Source: Treponema sp. (GTDB lineage Bacteria > Spirochaetota > Spirochaetia > Treponematales > Breznakiellaceae). Taken from it: 64,000 nucleotides of DNA. The stretch spans positions 62,001 to 126,000 of the forward strand of contig JAIRYV010000064.1 of the NCBI GenBank assembly GCA_031267685.1, written 5' to 3'. The notes under the pieces are model-generated. The model was not told the origin of the DNA, ran no database searches, and saw only the letters and a program-made list of their open reading frames with translations. How positions within the stretch are numbered: position 1 is the stretch's first letter; each line of letters begins with the position of its first letter. Shown here piece after piece: positions 43,729-52,800 of this stretch. Made by a program: the position numbers and the translations under genes.

Positions 43729-45564
43729 TCAGATACGCGCAAAGCGCAGGCTTATGGTTCCCGACAATGCACAGCCTTTCAGCGTGAGCCGCAGACGATA
43801 GAGCCTATCCTTCTGCCAGCCTCGACGTAACTTTGTGTCGGTCAGCGGAATTTCGTCTACAGCAGCTTTCAGTATGGCAGCGTCAAACACAAGTTCCACC
43901 ACGCCACTTAACACCACCCGCCCGCCCACGATTTCAGGCTGGTCATGGCAGAGAAAATGGAGCGTCAGCGGCGCTTTCCATACTTTCAGTATATAGCGAT
44001 CCGTTATGAAGAGACCCTGATCAAAAACAAAGTCCCGCGTGTAGCTCTGTATCGCCGCATCCTGTGGATAAGCGCCAGCTATATTCAGGCTGAAACAGGT
44101 TGTCCCCTCCTCAAAGGAAGAGTAGCGCACATTCGTTGCTTTATACATGACTCCCGGCGATTGGTCAAAGCCGTTTATCTGAGGCAGGTTATGGTAAGAA
44201 GACTGGTTGGTCCAGATGGAGTACCGCTTTTCGCTAAAGGTGAATTTGGTATAGGTTTCCCGGCCTGCGTCCACCACAACAGGCTGCCCGCCGCAGTAGA
44301 GCAAAAACGTCCCTACATCGTTATGATTGTGGCTTTCCGCGTTATATCCACCCTTGACCGAAAAGAAGAGGCCGCCTTCCTTGGTATCACGCGCCGTTAC
44401 CACCTGAATACCAGGAAACCAGCTTACTGGCGGCGCAATAAAGGCTTTGTCTGTTGTGGTCAAAGGCTTAAAGATATCCGCTAGAATCCGGTAAACAGAA
44501 AAAAGATTCCCCACCGGTTTACTTCTATCCGCGTAATACGTATGCTCACGAAGGTAGGAACAGAAGGCTAGAAGGTTTTCATCGCCCGTGTTTACCGCGG
44601 TGCGTGCGAGCAAATCCAGTGGAACCGCAACCGTGGAATCCGCATCAGCATAGTTTACAAAAAAGTTTCGGCTGATATAAACCTTGTAAATATACGAGGC
44701 CATGTTACGAATCCGCTCTTCTGTATAAAGGTAGCTCAGATCAGTACATTCCCCCAGTTCCTCAACATAGTCAAAGAGCGCGCCGCCTGCCTTGTCAAAG
44801 TAACTAGGGCCTTCGTCGCAGCCGCCATCGTCCGTGTAGAAATGGATAAAACGATTAACACTGTGAATCGTTTTTTCTACGCCTTCCTGCGCCCGGGCAA
44901 AGACTCTGGTAAAGACCAGATAGCACACCAGCATATTCGAGTTGATCCAAGGGTTCCAGTTATTCACCGGATTATCATGATCCAGTCCCATCCAGCTCCA
45001 ATCAGTATGCGTTAGGTAGGGAAGGAGTATGCGCTGTTCTACCTCTAGCTCGATACGGCGCTTTACCAGCGGCGCACGAGTAGCAATGACATCGCCTAAA
45101 AAGAAATATACCCACGAAAGAAGCGCGCCTGTTTCAGCGGCGAACAGATCGACATAGCAGTCTTCCTCAACATGAGCCAGCTCCAGCACATCTGCGCCTC
45201 TTTTCCTATCATGGTTATTATGCGCCGGCACAACCCAGGTAGATTCCTCGCAGATTGCCCAGACCCCGTTGATAAGGTCGTCCAGATAGGCGCCATGACC
45301 CTCGATACACTCGGCCATCATCAGGTAAAAGATATTCAGACGCCGCTGAAAATACCGATCTTCATAGCGGGAACGGTTACCGTTCCGGTAGAAATCAAGG
45401 TAGAGCGTTGCAGGAAGAACCAGCCACTCATGCCCCAGAAGCTCCTTGGCTCGCTGGTGATAAAACGCCTGTATGTCCTCTGCCACTGCCTCCCATGCGT
45501 ACCGGTCAGTATATGCCGGGAAGGGACAGAAGCCCTTCGTACAATTGATTGTTTGGTTAATCAT
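43729..45564 (-). CDS. Heparinase II/III-like polysaccharide lyase, cytoplasmic
   Basis: 611 residues. An (alpha/alpha)-toroid N-terminal half (WNPWINSNMLVCYLVF, DDGGCDEGPSYFDKAGGALFDYV in two parts) is followed by the beta-sheet domain with GGYNAESHNHNDVGTFLLY (about 410-420), the conserved HNHND-type site of heparinase II/III. Such lyases cleave uronic-acid-containing chains by beta-elimination. There is no signal peptide, so the substrate would be an imported oligosaccharide, perhaps through the neighbouring ABC system. ATG 45564 has AAGGAACT upstream. Confidence 0.85.
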   Translation of the reverse strand: MINQTINCTKGFCPFPAYTDRYAWEAVAEDIQAFYHQRAKELLGHEWLVLPATLYLDFYRNGNRSRYEDRYFQRRLNIFYLMMAECIEGHGAYLDDLINGVWAICEESTWVVPAHNNHDRKRGADVLELAHVEEDCYVDLFAAETGALLSWVYFFLGDVIATRAPLVKRRIELEVEQRILLPYLTHTDWSWMGLDHDNPVNNWNPWINSNMLVCYLVFTRVFARAQEGVEKTIHSVNRFIHFYTDDGGCDEGPSYFDKAGGALFDYVEELGECTDLSYLYTEERIRNMASYIYKVYISRNFFVNYADADSTVAVPLDLLARTAVNTGDENLLAFCSYLREHTYYADRSKPVGNLFSVYRILADIFKPLTTTDKAFIAPPVSWFPGIQVVTARDTKEGGLFFSVKGGYNAESHNHNDVGTFLLYCGGQPVVVDAGRETYTKFTFSEKRYSIWTNQSSYHNLPQINGFDQSPGVMYKATNVRYSSFEEGTTCFSLNIAGAYPQDAAIQSYTRDFVFDQGLFITDRYILKVWKAPLTLHFLCHDQPEIVGGRVVLSGVVELVFDAAILKAAVDEIPLTDTKLRRGWQKDRLYRLRLTLKGCALSGTISLRFARI

Positions 45565-45727
45565 AAGTTCCTTCTATAGTATAGTAGCATAAGCTGTCGG
45601 ACGTTGTGTAGACTGTGTCTGACACCTGATAGAGCTGACGATAGCGCATATCTGACATCAGCCAAAGGGTGGCCTCACACGTAGTCTGGCATAACCTTAG
45701 CGCCGCTGCCGGAGATGCAGCTTGACC

Positions 45728-45754
45728 TTGACAGTAGTTTAGTATAGGTATAAA
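45728..45754 (+). promoter_or_regulatory. Possible promoter of the frameshifted lipoprotein and ybaK-like gene
   Basis: TTGACA (45728) and TATAAA (45749) are 15 bases apart, a tight spacing, followed by AAGGAG and a TTG start at 45768. Confidence 0.4.
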
Positions 45755-45767
45755 CAAGGAGTATAGC

Positions 45768-46096
45768 TTGAAAAACCTCGTATTGTTTTTAGCATGTTGA
45801 TTCTTGGCGCTGGTTTGTTTGCTTTCTGTACCAGCGAACCCTATGTCCGGGATGGGCAAACAGTCAAAAGTGAATCAGAGGCACTTGTTAATCTCGTGGA
45901 AGTTAATCCGCCGGATTTTTCGGAAGTTTTGGGAAAAATAAGGGAATTGGTCGAAATGAGAAGTGGTTCTGGTGGCCCTATCGTCGGCGCTAACATGGCC
46001 ATCTGGGAGGTAAGCGCAGGACAGCTTATGCTTTTTGCCTCAAGTGAAAGCGGTGATCTGGTATTGGTGTTCAACGAGGTTGAGTATGTCGATTGA
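45768..46096 (+). pseudogene. Small lipoprotein gene, frameshifted at a T run
   Basis: TTG 45768 has AAGGAG 6 bases upstream and opens KNLVLFLAC then a stop. One frame away, from 45794, runs LILGAGLFAFCTSEPYVRDG to a stop at 46096. Adding one T to the run 45786-45790 would join them into KNLVLFFSMLILGAGLFAFC, a perfect lipoprotein signal with lipobox FAFC. The mature part (about 85 residues) has no known family. It overlaps the next gene by 11 bases. It may be a real mutation, a phase-variable tract or a sequencing error. Confidence 0.65.
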
Positions 46097-46568
46097 GGCT
46101 GTACGGGCTTATCTAGCCCACTGGGATCGCGACAAAGACATTATCGAAAACCTTGTTTCTACGGCGACAGTGGTTGAAGCTGCTGCCGCGCTCGGCGTTA
46201 TTCCGGCGCGTATTGCAAAAAGCATATCGCTTAAAAACGGCGAAGCAAAAGCCATGCTTATTGTTGCAGCCGGAGACATGAAGCTTGACAACCGCAAATA
46301 CAAGGAATGTTTTGGTTTTAAGGCGCGGATGTTGTCTCCTGATGAAGCTTTGCATATGACGGGTCATGCGGTTGGTGGTGTTTGTCCTTTTGCGCTTCCC
46401 GATACAGTTGAGGTCTATCTTGACGTATCGCTCAAGCGGTTTGAGACGATCTTTCCCGCCTGTGGCAGCAGCAATTCTGAGATTGAATTAACCCCTGATG
46501 AGCTTAATGAATACAGTCAGAATAAAGCATGGATTGATGTATGCAAGCCAATTGAATATCGGCAATGA
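46086..46568 (+). CDS. YbaK/EbsC-type aminoacyl-tRNA deacylase
   Basis: YbaK-like proteins hydrolyse mischarged tRNA, typically Cys- or Ala-tRNA(Pro), in trans. ATG 46086 (GAGG upstream) gives 160 residues beginning MSIEAVRAYL; a longer frame without ribosome site is rejected. The domain shows IAKSISLKNGEAKAMLIVAAGD with the conserved lysine, KARMLSPDEALHMTGHAVGGVCPF with the GxxxGGxxP-like loop, and the C-terminal SNSEIELTPDEL. Confidence 0.9.
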   Translation: MSIEAVRAYLAHWDRDKDIIENLVSTATVVEAAAALGVIPARIAKSISLKNGEAKAMLIVAAGDMKLDNRKYKECFGFKARMLSPDEALHMTGHAVGGVCPFALPDTVEVYLDVSLKRFETIFPACGSSNSEIELTPDELNEYSQNKAWIDVCKPIEYRQ

Positions 46569-46723
46569 TAGCGCGTGGGTGAAGGGAACCATGACGTGAG
46601 GGTAGATTCTTCTAAAGGTCTCTTGACGTCTTAATCGGTGTTTGTGTATACAGTAGGTGGTATATACGAAATGCAAATTGATATTATTGAGATTATAATT
46701 TAAACTATAAAAACAGAGAAAAA

Positions 46724-47045
46724 ATGGAAACAAAGAAATGTAAAGGATATCATTACAATGAACTTCCCATTTAAAAATGGGAAGAATATAGGGACTTCTT
46801 ATGTTCCTGGCGGGATAAAGTCATTATTAATGATTATGCTTTTCGAGGCCATGCAGACAATTCATGGAAATTAAAATCGACCTTGGAAAGGATGTGTCTG
46901 GAATTAGAAAAAGATATAACTGCCTCATGGTATAAAAGCGTAGAGGCACAAACAATTATTAAATATACCAATGCTGTAAATATTTTTAATAATAATATTT
47001 TAGCAAATAACATTATAGAAAAACTTGCGTTTATGCAACATTTGG
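46724..47045 (+). pseudogene. Remnant of an FRG-domain gene
   Basis: ATG 46724 opens METKKCKGYHYNELPI, a TAA, then in the same frame KWEEYRDFLCSWRDKV, YAFRGHADNSWKLKSTLERM and a helical stretch up to EKLAFMQH. FRGxxxxxWxLxxTLxR followed later by QH is the FRG-domain pattern, found in proteins often linked to phage defence. The sequence leaves the family after QH, where the next gene's end begins, so the C-terminal half is missing. The piece is more A/T-rich than its surroundings, suggesting foreign origin. Confidence 0.78.
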
Positions 47046-47072
47046 TCTCGTGGCGAGCTGTTTCCCATTTGC

Positions 47073-47717
47073 CTAGGCTATCACCCGCGCTTGTATTGGT
47101 GAAAGCGGCCCCTGCGCGCCCTTCTCGTTTTCCCAGCATAGCGCGATGTAAAGCGTCTCGCCCAACTGCGCATCCTCGAAGGTGAGTATCTCGTGAGGTC
47201 GGGTAAGCAGTTTACTGATACTCAGCTCTTTGTGGGTTGTGGGGACGCTTCCACCTACTTTGTAGAAAGCGACTGCGCCGTTGTAGTATGGGGGACGCGC
47301 TGGGTGTTTCACGATGACTTGCAGGTAGTTACCACCCTCAAGGGTGAAGGGGACGATCTCCGTGGGGTTTGGTACATCCTTACGGGTGGGAGACTTAGGC
47401 GGAAGGCCGAAGTCCAACATGATTTGCGACGTTATCACATCCAGAGGGTCTGCGTCGATGTAAGATTTTTTTATCTTGCGGATATTTTTGGTGAGGGCGT
47501 TACGCTTTTCATTACGGTTTTCGCGGTCGATTCTGCCCGCATTAGGAGAATTGGCAACATGGCAGGCAGCGGTGTAGGCGTTCAGTTTTGCCGTGTTGTC
47601 GCTTACCAGTTCTGCGGGGATGCCCAGCATGGCCGCGTGGGTAATCGTCCCGGCGTTGAAAGTGTTTACGAAGACCATGAATTGTGCCTCGCCAACTGAA
47701 AAGATGTCTCTGTTCAT
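47073..47717 (-). CDS. Conserved-looking protein of unknown function
   Basis: ATG 47717 follows AGGAG and gives 214 residues starting MNRDIFSVGEAQFMVF. The first half is helical with NTFNAGTITHAAMLGIPAEL and a basic stretch (DRENRNEKRNALTKNIRKIKK). The second half looks like an Ig/FnIII-type beta domain (YLQVIVKHPARPPYYNGAVAFYKVGG, LGETLYIALCWENEKGAQGPLS, each read in parts). No signal peptide is seen. I do not recognise a named family. Its 3' end abuts the FRG relic. Confidence 0.7.
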   Translation of the reverse strand: MNRDIFSVGEAQFMVFVNTFNAGTITHAAMLGIPAELVSDNTAKLNAYTAACHVANSPNAGRIDRENRNEKRNALTKNIRKIKKSYIDADPLDVITSQIMLDFGLPPKSPTRKDVPNPTEIVPFTLEGGNYLQVIVKHPARPPYYNGAVAFYKVGGSVPTTHKELSISKLLTRPHEILTFEDAQLGETLYIALCWENEKGAQGPLSPIQARVIA

Positions 47718-47858
47718 ACTAAGCTCTCCTTTAAGCAATGGTATAGTCGTGCATGTTAATGTACTACGTCAGCATGAATTGTTGATGCTTGAACTAGTAT
47801 TTATGATAAACTTTCTTTCTGTTTTTGTAAAGAGGTAGTTTTTCTATAGGTCGGCAGC

Positions 47859-48048
47859 TTTATCCCTCCGCAAGGAAAGTTTATCCTTCCGCAAGGAAAG
47901 TTTATCCCTCCGCAAGGAAAGCTTATCCCTCCGCAAGGAAAGCTTATCCCTCCGCAAGGAAAGTTTATCCTTCCGCAGGGAAAGTTTTGCCGACATGTCT
48001 GTAGCTTTATCCTTCCGCAAGGAAAGTTTTGCCGACATGTCGGCAAGC
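47859..48048. repeat. 21-bp tandem array (CCGCAAGGAAAG type), followed by a 33-bp interruption and one more unit
   Basis: Six near-identical 21-bp units TTTATCCCTCCGCAAGGAAAG (some CTTATCC, CTTCCGC or CAGGGAAAG) run from 47859 to 47984. Then TTTTGCCGACATGTCTGTAGC, another unit, and TTTTGCCGACATGTCGGCAAG follow. The last part contains the palindrome CCGACATGTCGG. It adjoins a second, different 21-bp array. Confidence 0.9.
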
Positions 48049-48077
48049 TTTACCAGCATAGCTAGAAAGATAATCGA

Positions 48078-48550
48078 CCTGATGTGGAAGGTTACTGGCC
48101 TGACGGGAAAGCTCTCCGGCCTGATGTGGAAGTGTACTAGCCTGACGGGAAAGCACGCCGATCTGACGTGGATGGTTACTGGCCTGATATAAAATCTCTC
48201 CGGCATGATGTGGAAGTGTACTAGCCTGATAGGAAAGCTCTCCGGCATGACGTGGAAGGTTACTGGCCTGACGGTAAAATTTATCGACATGACATGGAAA
48301 TTTGCTGGCCTGACCGGAAAGTTCTCCGGCCTTACGTGGATGGTTGCTAGCCTGACGGGAAAGTTATCCGGCCTGACGTGGAAGGCTGTCGGCATGATGT
48401 GGAAGTGTACTAGCCTGACGGGAAAGCTCTCCGGCCTGACGTGGATGGTTGCTGGCCTGACGGGAAAGCTCTCCGACCTGACGTGAAAGGCTGTCGGCCT
48501 GATGTGGAAGTGTACTAGCCTGATAGGAAAGCTCTCCGACCTGACATGAA
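48078..48550. repeat. 21-bp tandem array of about 22 units in two alternating forms
   Basis: About 22 units of 21 bp alternate, with variation, between CCTGACGGGAAAGCTCTCCGG and CCTGATGTGGAAGTGTACTAG or ...GGTTACTGG forms (each read separately). The period is divisible by three, which opens long low-complexity frames on both strands. It sits past the 3' end of the sensor kinase. Bases 48551-48761 hold no supported gene. Confidence 0.93.
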
Positions 48551-48761
48551 AATTTTTCAGCGCAGAGAAAGAAGTAACGGAATTCACTACACAGTTATCA
48601 ATGAGGTGTGACGAAATCTGGACGCTTAGAGGCGAAGGCTATACCGGTAAAGCCTGTCCCGTCATTATTGTTCAGGTTCCCCACCAGCCCCATATAAACT
48701 CCTCTGTTGCGAGAACAAACGTCTCTGTCCGACGATATGTTCAGAATGTTTATCATATCAA

Positions 48762-51209
48762 TTACGTAAGCGGTATGAAAATGATAAACGCGGAGCCTTT
48801 GCCGCGTTTTGTATGAACCTCGATGAAACCATGCAAAGCACGTACCTCGTCCTGTACCAAATTCAGCCCTATGCCCCGCCCTGCGTGAGCGCCCTCGATT
48901 TCTGCAGTGCTGAAACCGGGCTGGAAAAGCTCCCTCAATAGTTTGTTTCGGTCGTTTGCGTCCTCTTCGCTCATGCCACGCGCAATGGCTTTGCGCTTTA
49001 TCTTGTCAAAGTTAAGACCAATGCCATCATCTTGTATGGTGATGCGAAGTATACCATTTGAGGACTTAACCGCTGCCCCCACCGAGTCGGTCATTGTAGT
49101 GGTTCCCCCCTGTCGCTGTAAAGAAAACCGGATCACGCCGGTCTCATACTTGCCCGCAACATTCCGCTGCTCCGGCAACTCTATACCATGATAGACAGCA
49201 TTCCTCACAAGCTGTATCAGTATCACTTTGAGTTGACGATACGGCGCAACTTTCAAGGCATCAGGGTCAATGCTATACGGCTCAAAACGCACCAGTTTGC
49301 CCAAGTCAGCCGCCACTCGATCACAGGCGCGCTTGAGTGATGCTATAAGTACATCCAGCTTGTCCTGCTTCTGAGTGGAAGCAGTCGTGTATTGCGCAAT
49401 TATATTGAAGAATTTGTCTTTCTCTATCTCCATCTCTTCTACCTGTGGCATAAGTTGCGCAACATCATCAGGCGTAAGCGCAGGCGCGCCATTGCCTCTA
49501 TCTCTCAGGCGCTTAATTTCAGACTCAAGGCGGTGCAGTTTATCGCCATACACGCTCAAGCCTATAATGTAAGCATCGGACTTTATCGCGTGTATAAGCT
49601 GATACAAACGCACCAGCATGGCCTCTATATCGCCACCATCATTCTTTGCCTCGCGCAGAAGCGTGAGGCCATCTTCAAGGTTATAGCTGGCATCCTCACT
49701 AAAAGTCATAAGTATCGTGGGTTCCACATGAACCACCTCAAAGAACAAGCGCATCTCCTCATCGCGCTTAGCTGCTTCCTCCGCAAGCTGTTTCCGCAGT
49801 TGCGTTTCCTCCGTAACGTCGTCAACAGTGCCTAAAAGAAAAACATTGCCCTCACGCTCCACTGGTACAAAACGACAGCGCAGGGTCTTGGCTTCACGCG
49901 TCTCATTACTCGTATAGACAAGCTCATCAAGCGGGTTAAGGCAGTCAAGCTGATCCTGCGGACGTACCCGCTCTCTTACCATATCGAAAAAATCTTTAAT
50001 AGTCTCCATGTCATGGGTCGTGAATGAGGAGGACAAGATATCAGTAAATTTCTTTTGGTATAACGTGAGGGGAAAGATTTTTTCAAGAGAACGGGAGTAA
50101 TTCAACTGGATCACACAGTCCTTGTCCATGAGGAAGACACCGGTTCTGAGGTTATCCTTCATAGCAGCGATTTCGTCGCGCTCTGCTACAAGCTGTCGGT
50201 TTACCGAGATGATTTCCTCGCGGTCGTGGCGCAGTACACGGAGGAGGAACACCGCCACAAGAATGGCGATGATAACGAGCGCGATGTTGAGCAGCACAAA
50301 CTGGGTGATAAGGCGGTTGGTATCGGCGTGAATCACCTTAGTTGGTACTATGGTAACCAGAAACCAGCCAGCATGGGTGATACGAGCGGAGTGGAGATAA
50401 TAGGTCTTGTCAATGATCGTGAAAGTTTCGTTTTGTAGCACATCATTCTGGTATTGCTCAAGACCGAAATCGCTGAAAAGCGAGCGGGTAAACACTGTCT
50501 GTTGATTGGAATTGGTAACATAGAGACCTTCCTTGTTGATGAAAAAGGCTTCTGCGCCCGGTATATTGATAGCCTGCTCAAGCATCTCAGACAGAAACGC
50601 TATCGAGATATTTGCCGATACAACGCCAACATCGTTGCCAGCCTCGTCATATACATTGGTAGAGACAGCAGTGGTCAGTTGCCCTGTGCTATCGGCGATA
50701 TAAGGCTCAGCGAAGGCAACCTCTCCGGGATGCGCCTTTGCACCAGTAAACCAGTTGCGTGCGGTGTTATCAAAGTCTGGAGACGGCGTTGTTCCGTTAC
50801 TATAGACCACATAGCCTCCGGGTTCTGTCCACCGGAGATTGTTGGAACAATAGATGTGCCAGGCATCGGTCTGGGCATCGGTAAGTTGCCTGAACAACTG
50901 CCGCAACGCTTCTTGGTCAACCGGCTCCTGCGACATAATAGGCGAGGCGCTTCGAGCGGTTTCCCATATCAGCGCTATCCATGTCTGAAACCTGAACTCT
51001 AGTGATTCGGATATCCGGTGCATACGTTCCTGCGCGTTTGCGTCAATGTTATTATATGAAACAACGCGGATACGGGCGACGCTGATCACCGACACTGATA
51101 TGGTAATCAGCGTAATGATGGCGAGGCTAATAATGGTAAACAATGGCGTGAAGTTTTTTCTTCCGGTAGCCATTTCTATAATTCTGCTTTGTTTCTTGCT
51201 CGTTTGCAT
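48762..51209 (-). CDS. CheA-like membrane sensor kinase (Cache, PAS, Hpt, HATPase)
   Basis: 815 residues. Membrane helix (23-46), periplasmic Cache-type sensor (about 50-295, WFTGAKAHPGEVAFAEPY, VYDEAGNDVGVVSANISIAF), second helix (about 302-324), PAS-like domain (about 350-470), an Hpt-like helical domain with HAIKSDAYIIG (His540), and a CheA-type ATPase (N box LVRNAVYHGIE with Asn670, DDGIGL, then AHAGRGIGLNLVQDEV). The phospho-acceptor histidine therefore sits in an Hpt module as in CheA, not in a DHp dimer domain. No response regulator is adjacent. ATG 51209 overlaps almost directly with the stop of the small gene upstream. Confidence 0.88.
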   Translation of the reverse strand: MQTSKKQSRIIEMATGRKNFTPLFTIISLAIITLITISVSVISVARIRVVSYNNIDANAQERMHRISESLEFRFQTWIALIWETARSASPIMSQEPVDQEALRQLFRQLTDAQTDAWHIYCSNNLRWTEPGGYVVYSNGTTPSPDFDNTARNWFTGAKAHPGEVAFAEPYIADSTGQLTTAVSTNVYDEAGNDVGVVSANISIAFLSEMLEQAINIPGAEAFFINKEGLYVTNSNQQTVFTRSLFSDFGLEQYQNDVLQNETFTIIDKTYYLHSARITHAGWFLVTIVPTKVIHADTNRLITQFVLLNIALVIIAILVAVFLLRVLRHDREEIISVNRQLVAERDEIAAMKDNLRTGVFLMDKDCVIQLNYSRSLEKIFPLTLYQKKFTDILSSSFTTHDMETIKDFFDMVRERVRPQDQLDCLNPLDELVYTSNETREAKTLRCRFVPVEREGNVFLLGTVDDVTEETQLRKQLAEEAAKRDEEMRLFFEVVHVEPTILMTFSEDASYNLEDGLTLLREAKNDGGDIEAMLVRLYQLIHAIKSDAYIIGLSVYGDKLHRLESEIKRLRDRGNGAPALTPDDVAQLMPQVEEMEIEKDKFFNIIAQYTTASTQKQDKLDVLIASLKRACDRVAADLGKLVRFEPYSIDPDALKVAPYRQLKVILIQLVRNAVYHGIELPEQRNVAGKYETGVIRFSLQRQGGTTTMTDSVGAAVKSSNGILRITIQDDGIGLNFDKIKRKAIARGMSEEDANDRNKLLRELFQPGFSTAEIEGAHAGRGIGLNLVQDEVRALHGFIEVHTKRGKGSAFIIFIPLT

Positions 51210-51210
51210 A

Positions 51211-51621
51211 TTATTCTACCTTAAATTGTACTATTTCTTGAATATGGACATAAGTTGAATAACGCTGGGTCTGTTCTTCGATAAGCTGGTTGAGCTTATC
51301 GATATTAGTCGTGATTTTTTTCATTGTCGAGTTTGGTTCAATAAGGTTTTTGATTTTTTGAAAAGTCTGATTAACATATAAGGCTAGATTGCCAACCGCG
51401 AGAACAACATCTTCTGCAACGCTAACCATGACTAACCAAGGAGTGATCCTAATTCCCTCCTCCTTCTGTTTTCTACAAAAACATCGTCCGGCGGAACTAT
51501 GGTAAAGATAAGGCAGTACCCACCAGCTTGAAACGGTTTCCAATCCAGCAGCTCGAAAACCAGCAAACAACAGAGGCATGTCTATTGCGTGCACTTCCAG
51601 CAGATATTCTCTGTAGCTCAT
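51211..51621 (-). CDS. Unknown 136-residue protein coupled to the sensor kinase
   Basis: The stop lies one base before the kinase ATG, and the kinase ribosome site is inside its last codons, so translation is probably coupled. The C-terminal half is a helical, possibly coiled segment (NSTMKKITTNIDKLNQLIEEQTQRY). The middle has a short hydrophobic stretch (WLVMVSVAEDVVLAVGNLALYV). No family is recognised and the ribosome site before ATG 51621 is weak; a remnant of a longer signalling protein is possible. Confidence 0.5.
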   Translation of the reverse strand: MSYREYLLEVHAIDMPLLFAGFRAAGLETVSSWWVLPYLYHSSAGRCFCRKQKEEGIRITPWLVMVSVAEDVVLAVGNLALYVNQTFQKIKNLIEPNSTMKKITTNIDKLNQLIEEQTQRYSTYVHIQEIVQFKVE

Positions 51622-51786
51622 AAATAGAGCCTATCAGACGTGCAAAACCGTGTCAAGCACGTTTACCCTTTGGCAAACTTTTTCTCCAAGCCCTTAACAA
51701 GCCATAAGCATGGTTAAAACACTTCGATCATGCTTATAGCAAGGCATAGTCTTCTTGCAGTTTTTGAAAATTCTACAAAAAGCTCG

Positions 51787-51816
51787 TTGACAGTAAGCTA
51801 TTATGGAACATATAAT
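51787..51816 (+). promoter_or_regulatory. Promoter of the rightward importer operon
   Basis: TTGACA (51787-51792) and TATAAT (51811-51816), both perfect consensus, are 18 bases apart and 34 bases ahead of the lplB-like start codon. Confidence 0.75.
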
Positions 51817-51849
51817 CAAACATAGTTTTGAGAATGAGAGGTAAGATAG

Positions 51850-52788
51850 ATGATTGCAAAAAAACAGACTCCACACGGGATTATGTTGAGTGCAAAACGG
51901 GTTCAACGAAACGATTGGCAGCTTTGGGTGCTACTTCTTCCAGCCCTTGTATACTTCTTCGTGTTCTGTTACCTGCCAATGTACGGTATACAGATAGCGT
52001 TCCGTGATTACAAGGCAGTGTTCGGCATCACCGGAAGCAAATGGGTCGGGCTTAAAAACTTCACCGACTTCTTCAGCGCTTACTACTTCACCCGTCTCTT
52101 GAGTAACACGCTCCTCCTCAACATCTTCGGCCTACTGTGGAGCTTTCCCATACCAATCATCCTGGCCATACTCTTAAATCAGCTTGAACACCCCCGTTTT
52201 AAGAAATTTGTGCAGACTTCCATCTATATACCTCACTTTATCTCCACAGTGGTCATGGCCGGAATGCTCTATCTCTTCTTATCCCCCACTAATGGCATCT
52301 TTAATAAATTCATCGAAATGCTTGGCGGCACGTCTATCTACTTTATGGCCGAGCCTTCCTGGTTCCGCACGCTCTTCATTGGCTCAGATATATGGCAGCA
52401 CGCCGGCTGGAGCACAATCCTGTACATCGCCACCCTGACCGGCATCGACCCCGAACTCTACGAGGCCGCCACTGTAGACGGCGCCACCAAACGCCAGAAA
52501 ATATGGCACATCGATCTGCCCCACCTCATCCCCATCGCGGTGATGATGCTCATACTCAGCTGCGGAAGCCTACTGGTCTCCAACACAGACAAGGCTCTGC
52601 TCATGAAAACCGCCGCCAATAGCGCTAAGTCCGATATTATCGGAGTCTATGTCTATGAAATGGGCCTGGGCAGGGCGCAGTTCTCCTACACCGCAGCTAT
52701 CGGACTGTTCACCAACCTAATCAATTTTGTCACCATCATGGCTGTCAACTTCATTTCAAAGAAACTCGGCGAAACAAGCCTGTTCTAA
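51850..52788 (+). CDS. Sugar ABC importer permease, LplB type
   Basis: 312 residues with six membrane segments, starting LWVLLLPALVYFFVFCYLPMYG after a short basic N-terminus. The EAA loop is EAATVDGATKRQKIWHIDLP. GLKNFTDFF and the C-terminal INFVTIMAVNFISKKLGETSLF fit LplB. ATG 51850 has GAGAGG upstream. First gene of the operon lplB-lplC-SBP, again without an ATPase. Confidence 0.93.
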   Translation: MIAKKQTPHGIMLSAKRVQRNDWQLWVLLLPALVYFFVFCYLPMYGIQIAFRDYKAVFGITGSKWVGLKNFTDFFSAYYFTRLLSNTLLLNIFGLLWSFPIPIILAILLNQLEHPRFKKFVQTSIYIPHFISTVVMAGMLYLFLSPTNGIFNKFIEMLGGTSIYFMAEPSWFRTLFIGSDIWQHAGWSTILYIATLTGIDPELYEAATVDGATKRQKIWHIDLPHLIPIAVMMLILSCGSLLVSNTDKALLMKTAANSAKSDIIGVYVYEMGLGRAQFSYTAAIGLFTNLINFVTIMAVNFISKKLGETSLF

Positions 52789-52800
52789 AGGAAGAATCTT

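Noticed and set aside
47844-48587. Open frame of 247 residues (leftward) rich in FPVR and FHV repeats
   Set aside because: It is a by-product of two 21-bp tandem arrays, whose period keeps frames open on both strands; no ribosome site precedes its GTG.
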